DNA from: Candidatus Nitrosopumilus sp.
GTDB taxonomy: Archaea; Thermoproteota; Nitrososphaeria; Nitrososphaerales; Nitrosopumilaceae
Length of the DNA stretch: 64,000 bases
Assembly: GCA_003702525.1 (NCBI GenBank)
Contig: REGJ01000003.1
Span: 16,093-80,092 of the forward strand
Direction: 5' to 3'
Made by a program: the position numbers and the translations under genes. Below the pieces are notes generated by a model that saw only the letters and a list, made by a program, of their open reading frames with translations, was not told where the DNA came from and did no database searches. This document shows positions 30,537-39,477 of the stretch, piece after piece (positions within the stretch are counted from its first letter, which is position 1; each line of letters begins with the position of its first letter).

Positions 30537-30643
30537 AACGAGAAAACCATGGTTCTGCGTCGTAGAATAATGGTATGGAAAGCGTTTCATGTTAGGTGAA
30601 CGTCCTAGGAAAAAATACGCTTTCCGTGTATCTCGTTGTTTTT
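30537..30643 (+). ncRNA. Candidate structured small RNA (multi-helix)
   Basis: Closing helix AACGAGA/TCTCGTT, inner helix GGAAAGCGT/ACGCTTTCC, ACCAT/ATGGT arm capped by TTCT/AGAA, TTAGG/CCTAG apical hairpin, TTGTTTTT tail, TATA-like TTAAATAT at 30509-30516. Confidence 0.6.
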
Positions 30644-30700
30644 AGAATTATCATTTTAACACAAATAGTATTTTAATAACTAAAAAAAGAACAATGTGAA

Positions 30701-31042
30701 ATGGCAGAATTAAAAGTTCAAGGTTCTGGAGGATATGTTATTGCGGACCTTACTGATGAACAAGCAAAAAAAGCAGATTTGGGAGTTGGAAAATTATTCT
30801 TAGCACCAATTGGGAAGATTGAAACTGAAAAAATGCTCAAACATTATTGTAACAACTGTGAGATAGAATTTGATAATCCACCAAAGATTCAGTTAGAAGA
30901 AAGTCCTAATGAAGAAGTTGCAGATAATTTGATCTTAATTGAAAGAGGTCAATATGTCTGTGAGAAATGCAGTGGGGTTATTGGTGAATATAGAGAATTC
31001 CAAAAGAAAGGCGAAGTTGGAAGCGCCAGACCAAGTGGATAA
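30701..31042 (+). CDS. Hypothetical protein with two CxxC zinc-ribbon pairs
   Basis: HYCNNCEIEF...QYVCEKCSGVIGEYREF; TATA-like TTTTAATAA about 26 nt upstream. Confidence 0.7.
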   Translation: MAELKVQGSGGYVIADLTDEQAKKADLGVGKLFLAPIGKIETEKMLKHYCNNCEIEFDNPPKIQLEESPNEEVADNLILIERGQYVCEKCSGVIGEYREFQKKGEVGSARPSG

Positions 31043-31081
31043 ATCAGTATTCAATAAATACAGCAATTTTTCAATAAATCC

Positions 31082-31219
31082 ATGGCAAATCAAAAATGCG
31101 TTTCTTGTGGCATAGGATTTTTCTCACCAACAGGTTCAGACAAATGTTCTAGATGTGCAGGAAAAGAAACAGAGGGTCATGGTGGGCATGATTCCTGCGG
31201 TTGTGGACACAGCCATTAA
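31082..31219 (+). CDS. Short Cys/His-rich protein MANQKCVSCGIGFFSPTGSDKCSRCAGKETEGHGGHDSCGCGHSH
   Basis: 45-aa ORF read by hand; CxxC..CxxC and His/Gly/Cys tail. Confidence 0.65.
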   Translation: MANQKCVSCGIGFFSPTGSDKCSRCAGKETEGHGGHDSCGCGHSH

Positions 31220-31257
31220 ATTCTTTTTTTCTCTAACATGCATATATTGCAGATATT

Positions 31258-31779
31258 ATGAGATGTTTCATGACAAAAACCTCTGAAGAAATGAAAAATC
31301 TTGTTGAAGAATTCATTAAAGTAACTAACATCAATTACGAAGACCAAACAGACAAAGTAAGAGAGAAGAGCAACCTAATTGAATGGCAATTTCGAGTTGG
31401 GACTAATGTCATTGTAAGTAAAAATGCAAACAGAACAGATAGAATTCATTTGAATGTAAATATGCGATTTCCTCCAGATGATTCAAAATTGTTAGTAATG
31501 AAAAATCCATCATTTTCAAAAGCAGTTATGGACATTAGTGAGATTTGTACAATTTGTAATGTTGGACATCAATGGGTAAAAGACAAAGAAGACATTGTAG
31601 GCCTGGCAATATTTTCACATGTAGATGAACAAGTTTTAGACAGAATCTCATTTCATAATACTTGGGATAATGTAGCAAGAGTAACTGCACATATTCAAAA
31701 AATTCTTCGCTCAAACTTTAGTGGTTTTTCAGGACAAGCAAATTCTGATGAGACTACTGAAAAATCCATGTATGGATAA
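31258..31779 (+). CDS. Conserved hypothetical protein (possibly DUF2299-like)
   Basis: ORF; family assignment from memory only; likely start MTKTSEE at 31270. Confidence 0.6.
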   Translation: MRCFMTKTSEEMKNLVEEFIKVTNINYEDQTDKVREKSNLIEWQFRVGTNVIVSKNANRTDRIHLNVNMRFPPDDSKLLVMKNPSFSKAVMDISEICTICNVGHQWVKDKEDIVGLAIFSHVDEQVLDRISFHNTWDNVARVTAHIQKILRSNFSGFSGQANSDETTEKSMYG

Positions 31780-31847
31780 TATAGTGAAAAGTAAGGTTTA
31801 TTGACTTAGAATTACCTAATTTTCTTAATTGGTTTGCACGCCAACAA

Positions 31848-31891
31848 CCCAGTGAGACAGCCAGCATTCGTGCAGTGCACTCACTGGGACA
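31848..31891 (+). other. Strong hairpin in convergent intergenic gap, H/ACA-like geometry
   Basis: CCCAGTGAG (31848-31856)/CTCACTGGG (31880-31888), internal GCA-TTCG-TGC, ACA immediately 3'. Confidence 0.4.
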
Positions 31892-33778
31892 TTACATCTT
31901 ATCAGGAGCAGTTATTCCCAAAAGATTCAGTGCTTTTTCAATAGTAATTTTGAATGAATGAACCAAGCATAAACGAGAGTTTTCTAGTTGTTCATCACCT
32001 AAATCAAGAACCTTTGATTTTTCATAAAATGAGTTAAAGGCTACAGCCAAATCATGACAATATCTAGAAATTACTTTTGGAGACAAATTGTTTGCAGCGT
32101 CACGAACTTGTAAATTGAAAAGACCAATTGTCTTTACCAAGTCAATTTCAGAGGGCTCTTTTAGCAAAGAGAAATCAACATCAATAGAAGGGGTCATTCC
32201 AGATTTCTCTAAAATTCTAGATGCACGGGCATGAGTGTATTGTATGTAAGGAGCAGTGTCACCTTCCAAGCTGAGGGATTTTGTTAAATCAAATGCAATT
32301 ATTTTGTCCAAGTCTTGTTTGATCATCTCATAACGTAATGTTGCAACAGATACAGAGTGAGCAATTTTTTCAATTTCTGAATCACCCATCTCAGGATGTC
32401 TTTTCTTAGTTTCTTCAGTTGTTTTCTGTTTTAGTAAATCATAAACAGAATCAGCATTGACATACAGTCCTTTTCTGCCAGACATTTGAGCTTGTTTACC
32501 GTCAGTTTCCAACCCAAGAACTTTTGCGGTTTCAGAACTTAGGGTAACTGATTCATATCCTAAATGAACATATGCATCAGGAACTGACTTGAATTTTCCC
32601 ATCAATGAAGTGATGATTTTTTGTAATCTTGCTTGTCGAGAATCAATTACAGTAATTACTTTGTCACCTGAAAAGTTTTGAGATTCAGAACTAGAATCAT
32701 TTAGAGTTGTTTGCCACAAAACACGAGCATTGGGTTGTTCTTTTTCATATTTTTCATAATGGAATGGATCATCAAGTAATCCTAGTTTCCAGGCGGCATA
32801 CGGGATATCCTTTGCAATGTATGTAGCAGTACCATTACTTCTGACAATTACTTTATCCTCTTCTTTTCCGTCACCACGAATAACCCAACATCCAGCATTT
32901 TTTCCATCATTTTCAAATTCTACAAGATTCATTTCTTTGAGTTTCTCAAATATCCCATCCCACAGACCTGAACGGATTATCTGAGATTCAAAATTTAGGC
33001 AATCATAAGAAACTGCTAGATTCCAACACGTTTCAAGTTGATTTGACAGTACACGACGAGTGATTTTATCGGCAAATTGTGCAGTTTCAGAAGTACCGTC
33101 TTCTAATTCTTTGAGGACATTTTTTCTAATTTCTTCAAGACTAGAGTCTTGTTCATATTTCTCAGTGGTTTTCACATAGACATCATCACCACAATAATGA
33201 TCAAATTTCTTTCCTTGAGGAGGTTCTATTTCATATCCAAAGTGTTTGAATCCAACAATAATGTCTGCAACTTGAAGACCAGAGTCATCAACATAGTTTA
33301 AGACATTAACTTTGTAGTTTGCTTTTAGTAAAATTCTAGATATAGTATCACCAATTATGATGTTACGTATATGACCAATGTGAAGAGCCTTGTTTGGGTT
33401 AACACTGGTATGCTCAACTACAATTGTAGAATTATTTCCAATATCTACATCTCCGAACTCAGGTAAATTAGATTCAGATAAAATTAATTGATTGAGTTTT
33501 GGCCAGTCAGCATAAAAATTCAGATATCCTGATTGATGTGATTCAGATTTTGAAACTAAAGTACTAGTACATTGAGAATACTTTTCAGACAACATTTCAG
33601 AGATTTCTTTAGGACTCTTCTTGAGTTGTTTTGCAAGTAGAAACGAAATGTTGGAACTAACATCACCAAATCCAGGTTTTGCAGGATCTACAGAAAATTT
33701 TACATCATAAACAGAAAGATCATTTAGAATCTTGTTGAGATTGTTTTCAATTTCATCAAGTATAGATTTGAAAGTCAT
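31892..33778 (-). CDS. argS: Arginyl-tRNA synthetase
   Basis: VEHTSVNPNKALHIGHIRNIIIGDTISRIL...NVLNYVDDSGLQVADIIVGF...QMSGRKGLYV...YIQYTHARASRIL. Confidence 0.95.
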   Translation of the reverse strand: MTFKSILDEIENNLNKILNDLSVYDVKFSVDPAKPGFGDVSSNISFLLAKQLKKSPKEISEMLSEKYSQCTSTLVSKSESHQSGYLNFYADWPKLNQLILSESNLPEFGDVDIGNNSTIVVEHTSVNPNKALHIGHIRNIIIGDTISRILLKANYKVNVLNYVDDSGLQVADIIVGFKHFGYEIEPPQGKKFDHYCGDDVYVKTTEKYEQDSSLEEIRKNVLKELEDGTSETAQFADKITRRVLSNQLETCWNLAVSYDCLNFESQIIRSGLWDGIFEKLKEMNLVEFENDGKNAGCWVIRGDGKEEDKVIVRSNGTATYIAKDIPYAAWKLGLLDDPFHYEKYEKEQPNARVLWQTTLNDSSSESQNFSGDKVITVIDSRQARLQKIITSLMGKFKSVPDAYVHLGYESVTLSSETAKVLGLETDGKQAQMSGRKGLYVNADSVYDLLKQKTTEETKKRHPEMGDSEIEKIAHSVSVATLRYEMIKQDLDKIIAFDLTKSLSLEGDTAPYIQYTHARASRILEKSGMTPSIDVDFSLLKEPSEIDLVKTIGLFNLQVRDAANNLSPKVISRYCHDLAVAFNSFYEKSKVLDLGDEQLENSRLCLVHSFKITIEKALNLLGITAPDKM

Positions 33779-33779
33779 G

Positions 33780-34475
33780 TTATATCTCAGATAATTTAGG
33801 TGCTAATTTATCTAATGCTTCAAGTACACCATCACCTGCATGTGCAGATACAGTAATTGTAGCCTCAGATTTTACATCATCAGATGCATTACCTAATGCA
33901 ACACTTGTTTTTGACACTTTGAATAACGGAACATCAGTTGCACTATCACCTATTGCAATAACATCATCTCTAGAGATCGAGAATCTTTTCATAATTTCAG
34001 TAAACCCAGTTCCTTTATCTATTCCTGGAGAGTTTATGTGAAAAGCATACTGACTATCAGACAATACAACATCAATGTTGTTCTCAGACAAAATTTTTCG
34101 TGCATGATCTAGATCAAATGTTCTTTGAAGGACAACCTCAGTCATTCGAGGAAAAACATACTTTTCTTCTACATTTTCCATGTTTTTTTTCAAAATATCA
34201 AGAGCATTTTTGCACTCTTCAAGATTCCCCAATAAAATATGATCATTAGAGTCAAGAGTGATGCAACCACCATTTTCACCTACAGCAACTTTAGTCGTTC
34301 CACCAAACACTGAAAGTAAAAATCCCTCGACAGAAGATCGCCCAGTTACAAAAATTACATCATGACCCATGTTAACAAGACGTCGCAGCGATTCTAAAGC
34401 CTCAAGATGGATTCTTCCTCCACCATTTTCAGTGATTGTTCCATCAATATCTACTGCAAAAGTTCTTTTTTTCAC
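33780..34475 (-). CDS. HAD-superfamily phosphatase (phosphoglycolate phosphatase-like)
   Basis: FAVDIDGTITENGG...IFVTGRSS...DVIAIGDSATDVPLFKVSKTSVALGNA. Confidence 0.82.
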   Translation of the reverse strand: MKKRTFAVDIDGTITENGGGRIHLEALESLRRLVNMGHDVIFVTGRSSVEGFLLSVFGGTTKVAVGENGGCITLDSNDHILLGNLEECKNALDILKKNMENVEEKYVFPRMTEVVLQRTFDLDHARKILSENNIDVVLSDSQYAFHINSPGIDKGTGFTEIMKRFSISRDDVIAIGDSATDVPLFKVSKTSVALGNASDDVKSEATITVSAHAGDGVLEALDKLAPKLSEI

Positions 34476-34567
34476 ATCAGATGTTTTTTGTACTGAATAA
34501 TATTTGCTACGTATGAAACAAAAAACAAATGCGTATTGTTCATTAATGTAGTGATTTTACTCAAAAC

Positions 34568-34795
34568 ATGGCAAAAAAAGGAATAATTGCAGAGATTTTT
34601 AGCAAAGCAAAATTTGCAGATGAATCTCAATCATACAAAATTTTCTATAGAAATTTTGAAAGGATAGTTGAAACCACTTTGCCAGAGTTCTTGGTTCAGT
34701 CAGAAAATTTGCAGACCATACCAATTAGTAGAATAAAGAAAATTAAAAAAAATAATACGGTTTTATTTGAAAAGAAATTAGCAAGGAGTGAATAG
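34568..34795 (+). CDS. Small protein, possible DUF504/MJ1316 domain
   Basis: KGIIAEIFSKAKF...YKIFYRNFERIVETTLPEF...TIPISRIKKIKKNNTVLFEK. Confidence 0.5.
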   Translation: MAKKGIIAEIFSKAKFADESQSYKIFYRNFERIVETTLPEFLVQSENLQTIPISRIKKIKKNNTVLFEKKLARSE

Positions 34796-34797
34796 TA

Positions 34798-35907
34798 TTG
34801 GGAATTCCTGAAAAAATTAAAGCCATTCAAGATGAAATGGCAAGAACACAGATTAACAAAGCTACAGAACACCATCTTGGATTACTAAAAGCAAAGATTG
34901 CAAAACTAAAACGAGAGCAAGAAGATACCGCTGCAAAAAAATCCGGAATGAAATCAGATGGATTTGATGTTAGAAGAACAGGAGATGCAACAGTGGTGTT
35001 TATTGGGTTGCCAAGTGTTGGAAAATCTACATTACTTAACAAATTAACTGGAGCAAAATCAGCAGTAGGAGCTTTCCAATTTACAACATTAACTGTTGTG
35101 CCAGGAATGATGGAATATAGAGGAGCAAAAATTCAGGTTCTGGATTTACCAGGAATTATCAAAGGGGCATCCACAGGAAAAGGATTAGGAAAGAGAATCC
35201 TTTCAGTAGCAAGAACAGCGGATTTAGTATTGTTGGTTTTAGATGTATTCCAGCCATATCACGAAGATGTACTAGTTAACGAATTAGGGAATATTGGGAT
35301 TAGGTTAAACCAACTCCCCCCAAACATAACAATTGAAAAAGCAGCAATGGGAGGAATTGCAATTGCTCAACAAGTTAAACTTACAAAAATTACAGAAAAA
35401 CACTTGAAGGATATTTTACATCTTTATGGAATTGTTAGTGCAAGAGTAGTAGTCAGGGAAGATGTTACATCAGAACAATTATCTGATCATATTGCAGGAA
35501 ACATTAGTTATTCAAAAGCACTTACAGTTTTAAATAAAATTGATTTAGTGGATGAGAAATTCTTGAAAGATTTGAAAACAAAAATAAAATCAGACGTGAT
35601 TGAAGTATCTGCAAATTCAGATATCAATATAGAAACACTACAAGAAAAAATTTACGAGAAATTAAAATTCATCAGAATATACATGCGTCCAAAAGGTGGC
35701 GAGACAGATTTCAAAGAGCCATTAATTGCAAGAGAAGGTGACACTGTTGAAGACATTTGTAACAAATTACATCGAAGAATGAGAAGAGAGTTTAGATACG
35801 GAATGGTTTGGGGAAAAAGTGTAAAGTTTGGAGGACAAAGAGTAGGTTTGAGTCATATTTTACAAGATGAAGATGTATTAACAATTATCAAAACACGTGG
35901 AACATAA
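34798..35907 (+). CDS. OBG/DRG-family GTP-binding protein with TGS domain
   Basis: VVFIGLPSVGKSTLLNKLTGAKSAVGAFQFTTLTVVPGMMEYRGAKIQVLDLPGIIKGASTGKGLGKRILSVAR, NKID, C-terminal TGS. Confidence 0.95.
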   Translation: MGIPEKIKAIQDEMARTQINKATEHHLGLLKAKIAKLKREQEDTAAKKSGMKSDGFDVRRTGDATVVFIGLPSVGKSTLLNKLTGAKSAVGAFQFTTLTVVPGMMEYRGAKIQVLDLPGIIKGASTGKGLGKRILSVARTADLVLLVLDVFQPYHEDVLVNELGNIGIRLNQLPPNITIEKAAMGGIAIAQQVKLTKITEKHLKDILHLYGIVSARVVVREDVTSEQLSDHIAGNISYSKALTVLNKIDLVDEKFLKDLKTKIKSDVIEVSANSDINIETLQEKIYEKLKFIRIYMRPKGGETDFKEPLIAREGDTVEDICNKLHRRMRREFRYGMVWGKSVKFGGQRVGLSHILQDEDVLTIIKTRGT

Positions 35908-35925
35908 TTTTAAAAAAAGTATGAT

Positions 35926-36102
35926 ATGGATCAAGAATTTGAACATCGTTGGTGCAAATTTTGCATAACAAAAACAAAACAAGAGTTAATTTTCTTACCA
36001 GAAATGGCAACATACAAGCGTAGAAGGAAATACAAATGCACAATTTGTGGAAAAACAAGTTGGCTGCAAGGCAGAAGACCATCAGCTGAGGGTGTTTATT
36101 GA
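35926..36102 (+). CDS. Short zinc-ribbon protein MDQEFEHRWCKFCITKTKQELIFLPEMATYKRRRKYKCTICGKTSWLQGRRPSAEGVY
   Basis: 58-aa ORF read by hand; CxxC..CxxC; too short for ORF track. Confidence 0.65.
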   Translation: MDQEFEHRWCKFCITKTKQELIFLPEMATYKRRRKYKCTICGKTSWLQGRRPSAEGVY

Positions 36103-36217
36103 AAATTTTACGATCAAAAATTATTTTTTGAAAAAAAATTACTTGAGAAATTGTAATCACTTTGTGTAAATTTCTTTAGTTTAACCACTGAAAAAGAATG
36201 AAAATGTCGTTCAAAAC

Positions 36218-36460
36218 ATGGCAGCTAAACGAAAAGCCACTCCAAAGAGAAAAGCAGCTCCAAAGAGAAAGGCAGCAAAAAGAAAGACTGCAGCTAAAAA
36301 AGCAGCTCCAAAGAGAAAGGCAGCAGCAAAACGCAAAGCCGCTCCAAAGAGAAAGGCAGCAAAAAGAAAGACTGCAGCTAAAAAAGCAGCTCCAAAGAGA
36401 AAGGCAGCAGCAAAACGCAAAGCCGCTCCAAAGAGAAAAGCAGCAAAAAGACGAAGATAA
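36218..36460 (+). CDS. Lys/Ala/Arg/Pro-rich basic (histone H1-like) protein
   Basis: MAAKRKATPKRKAAPKRKAAKRKTAAKKAAPKRKAAAKRKAA...; 28-residue repeat. Confidence 0.75.
   Translation: MAAKRKATPKRKAAPKRKAAKRKTAAKKAAPKRKAAAKRKAAPKRKAAKRKTAAKKAAPKRKAAAKRKAAPKRKAAKRRR
36257..36424 (+). repeat. Exact 84-bp tandem duplication (2 copies plus partial third) inside the basic protein gene
   Basis: GCTCCAAAGAGAAAGGCAGCAAAAAGAAAGACTGCAGC... at 36257 recurs at 36341. Confidence 0.85.
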
Positions 36461-36476
36461 ACTCGTCAAAAAATTA

Positions 36477-36506
36477 ACAATCGTCAGAAGGCGAATTGTT
36501 TTCCAT
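36477..36506 (+). terminator. Probable hairpin terminator after basic protein gene
   Basis: ACAATCGTC-AGAA-GGCGAATTGT (one bulged A) followed by TTTTCCATTTTT. Confidence 0.4.
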
Positions 36507-36598
36507 TTTTCTAAAACCGATTAGTGGAAACTGCGTAAAAATATTTTCAATGAAAAAAAAATTGTAAGAAAAATATTTTGAAAAATTATTTTAGAAAG

Positions 36599-38251
36599 TT
36601 AGTAAAGATAACTCATTAGTTTGATTTGTTCTTCTGTGCTAATGACATTTTTCTCAGTCAATATCTCCAACAATTCTTTGAACAATGCTTTTTGTTCAGA
36701 AGACATTCCACCTGCAGGACCTTTTTCTCCGGGTGGACCTGGTGGACCTCTTGGACCTGCAGGACCTAATGGACCTTGTTCACCGGGTGGACCAGCTTCG
36801 CCAATAGAACCTATTGGACCTGTGGGACCACGTTCTCCTTGTGGACCTTGGATTCCTTGTGGACCTTGTGGACCTTTTTCTCCAGTTGGGCCTGTCATTC
36901 CACGTTCTCCTTGAGAGCCTTGTGGACCTTGTGGACCTTTGTCACCGGGTGGACCGATTGGACCTGTTTGTCCTTTTTCTCCCTGTTGACCTAGTGGACC
37001 TTTTTCTCCTTTCTCTCCTTGTGGACCTGGAACTCCAGTTAGACCTTTTGAGCCAGCTGGACCTTGTGGACCTTGTGGACCTTTTTCTCCAATAGGACCT
37101 TCAGTTCCTTTAGGACCTTTTTCTCCAATAGGACCTGGAGGACCGATTGGACCTTTGTCACCGGGTGGACCTGTTATACCTGTTAATCCTTTTTCTCCAA
37201 TAGGACCTGGAGGACCGATTGGACCTTTGTCACCGGGTGGACCGATTGGACCTTTTTCTCCAATAGGACCTGGCGCTCCTTGAATTCCTTTTTCTCCTTG
37301 AACACCTGCTTGTCCTGTTGGACCTTTTTCTCCAGGAGTTCCAATTGGACCTGTTAATCCTTTGTCACCGGGTGGACCAGATGGACCTTTTTCTCCTTTC
37401 TCTCCAGGAGAACCTCTTAATCCAGTCAATCCTTTGTCACCGGGTGGACCTGTTGGACCTTTTTCTCCTTTCTCTCCAGTTGGACCTTTTAATCCAGTTG
37501 GGCCTTTGTCACCAATAGGACCTGTTGCACCTTTGTCACCTTTTTCTCCAACGGGACCAGGGATTCCCTTGTCGCCTTTGTCACCTTTATCTCCAGTAAT
37601 TCCTTTATCTCCAGTTAATCCTTTATCGCCAGTAATTCCTTTGTCTCCAGACGGACCTTTGTCACCAGTTGGGCCTTTGTTACCAGTTGGGCCTGTTGGA
37701 CCTTCAGGACCTTTGTCACCAGGGGGACCTACTTGTCCAGGAGGACCTTGTGGACCTTTGTCACCTTCAAGACCTTGTTGTCCAGGAGGACCTTTGTCAC
37801 CAGGGACTCCTTGAGGACCGGCAGCACCAACAGTTGATTTTATTGAACGTTTTTGTTTTGGAGTTTCAGAAGTTGATTTTGTTTCAGTTGTAGTTTTTGA
37901 TGATGTAGTTTTTGATGTGGGATTTGGTTTTGATAATGGAACATCAAATACAGAATGAAGTGATGAAAATAGATCAGTTACAACTATCCAAATTGTTTCC
38001 AATTCCAATACAGATGATGGAAGGGGGTTTTCAAGAGAGCCAATTGTTTCAGAAAACACTCCATCTTTAACTCTAAGATGGAAATTTCCACGCCAAAGTG
38101 AAGTAAATTGTTTAGATTTAATTTGTTCATCAGAAGGTCTGCTGCCAACGATTGCAATTTGGGCTTCATATACGCCTGATTGCTTGAATGGTGCCTGACC
38201 TTGGATTTCTAATTTAGATTGAGATGACACATTCGATTGTTTATACTTCAA
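36599..38251 (-). CDS. Collagen-like Gly-X-Y repeat protein
   Basis: Continuous GXY from about [10 protein letters not shown] to GPAGG, with an N-terminal globular region, Ser/Thr/Lys linker and 35-residue C-terminal helical cap. Confidence 0.93.
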   Translation of the reverse strand: MKYKQSNVSSQSKLEIQGQAPFKQSGVYEAQIAIVGSRPSDEQIKSKQFTSLWRGNFHLRVKDGVFSETIGSLENPLPSSVLELETIWIVVTDLFSSLHSVFDVPLSKPNPTSKTTSSKTTTETKSTSETPKQKRSIKSTVGAAGPQGVPGDKGPPGQQGLEGDKGPQGPPGQVGPPGDKGPEGPTGPTGNKGPTGDKGPSGDKGITGDKGLTGDKGITGDKGDKGDKGIPGPVGEKGDKGATGPIGDKGPTGLKGPTGEKGEKGPTGPPGDKGLTGLRGSPGEKGEKGPSGPPGDKGLTGPIGTPGEKGPTGQAGVQGEKGIQGAPGPIGEKGPIGPPGDKGPIGPPGPIGEKGLTGITGPPGDKGPIGPPGPIGEKGPKGTEGPIGEKGPQGPQGPAGSKGLTGVPGPQGEKGEKGPLGQQGEKGQTGPIGPPGDKGPQGPQGSQGERGMTGPTGEKGPQGPQGIQGPQGERGPTGPIGSIGEAGPPGEQGPLGPAGPRGPPGPPGEKGPAGGMSSEQKALFKELLEILTEKNVISTEEQIKLMSYLY

Positions 38252-38352
38252 GTATTTCTGTATTTAGATCGCATGATTAGGTTCTAAATTAAATTATTTT
38301 TTAGGCTCACGGAGCGATAGTATTTATCTAGATTAAACTGTATTTTGGGCTA

Positions 38353-39477
38353 GTGAAGAAACCTTTCGGAAAAAAATCAGAGGAAAAAGAGGAAGAAGTA
38401 CCTCAAGTAGAAAAAAAGTCTAATGAGACTGCGCTAGTAGATGTAGATTACAATCGTAAGAAATTATTCAAGAAAGGAGTTAATCTGATGGCAGATGAAA
38501 AACTTGAAGAGGCCATCACAGTTTTTGAGCAAGCACTAAGAATAGACCCAGACAATGTTGAAACATTATTGAAATTAGGATATGCAAGATTCCATCTTGA
38601 TGATTACCATGAAGCATTGAGAGTTTATGATAAAATTTTAGACATTGATGTTACAAATCCAGAAGCTTGGAATCTAAAAGGTTTAGTACATTATGAACAA
38701 AAAAATTATTCCAAGGCTCTTGATTCAGTTGAAAAAGCAATTGAAACAGATCCAACATATGGTATGGCATGGTACAACAAAGCATGTTTCCTATCATTGT
38801 TGAATCAAGTTCCAGAATCATTAGAATCATTGAAACGTTCAATTGAAATTGATGTGAAGAATGCAAGAAAGTCAATCAGAGACAAAGATTTTGTTAATGT
38901 TAGAATTGAAGAAGGGTTCAAAAGAATTCAAGAAGTAGTGGTTTTAGAATCAGTCAGACAAGGTTATCATACAATTGGTTCAATTGTGTGGACAACATTT
39001 CTAGATAAAAAAGATGCAGAGGATGCATTAAGAAAATTAATGGAGAAAGGACTAATTATTCAAAACGAGAAGAGAGATGGTCTAAGCAGAATTCCAGTAT
39101 ATGATCTTGCTCCAAATGTTGCAGAAAAAATGGGCAAAGAAAAGAAAGGACTGTTTGGAATTACAAGAAAGAAATTACCAAAACCGGTAAAGAATCTAAA
39201 AGAGTTAAGTCAAGCAATTCAAGATGCTAAAGAAGCAATTGAAGAAGAGAATGCAGAAAAAGCAATTGAAATATTTGACGAGTTTGTAGATCCTAAAAAA
39301 TCAGGAGAGCCAATGATTGAAAACTTCTTTGACGAACACAGAGAAATTAGATTATGGAAAATTAGATTAAAAGATAGAGGTAACGACTACTTTGCAGAAA
39401 ACAAAGAAAAGATGTTAATCTTGTTTAACAACGTAGAAGTTACAATTACTAAAAAACTTAGAAACGAAATTTCTTAA
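38353..39477 (+). CDS. TPR-repeat protein with C-terminal winged-helix-like region
   Basis: AITVFEQALRIDPDNVETLLKLGYARFHLDDYHEALRVYDKILDIDVTNPEAWNLKGLVHYEQKNYSKALDSVEKAIETDP. Confidence 0.85.
   Translation: MKKPFGKKSEEKEEEVPQVEKKSNETALVDVDYNRKKLFKKGVNLMADEKLEEAITVFEQALRIDPDNVETLLKLGYARFHLDDYHEALRVYDKILDIDVTNPEAWNLKGLVHYEQKNYSKALDSVEKAIETDPTYGMAWYNKACFLSLLNQVPESLESLKRSIEIDVKNARKSIRDKDFVNVRIEEGFKRIQEVVVLESVRQGYHTIGSIVWTTFLDKKDAEDALRKLMEKGLIIQNEKRDGLSRIPVYDLAPNVAEKMGKEKKGLFGITRKKLPKPVKNLKELSQAIQDAKEAIEEENAEKAIEIFDEFVDPKKSGEPMIENFFDEHREIRLWKIRLKDRGNDYFAENKEKMLILFNNVEVTITKKLRNEIS

Noticed and set aside
36146-36175. AGAAATT/AATTTCT inverted repeat upstream of the basic protein gene
   Set aside because: 7-bp AT-rich pairing is expected by chance in this composition.
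36176-36524. ORFs overlapping the KRKAA gene in other frames (36176 -, 36198 +, 36211 -)
   Set aside because: Low-complexity shadows of the 84-bp repeat; implausible compositions.
36700-37820. Dense short repeats resembling a repeat array or CRISPR
   Set aside because: Repeats are 9-nt-phase Gly-X-Y codons without regular spacers; no cas genes in the window.
36621-37893. Several + strand ORFs (36621, 36776, 36814, 37318, 37362, 37669) rich in PGP or LVDL patterns
   Set aside because: Antisense or frame-shifted readings of the collagen-like Gly-X-Y gene; low-complexity codon artefacts.
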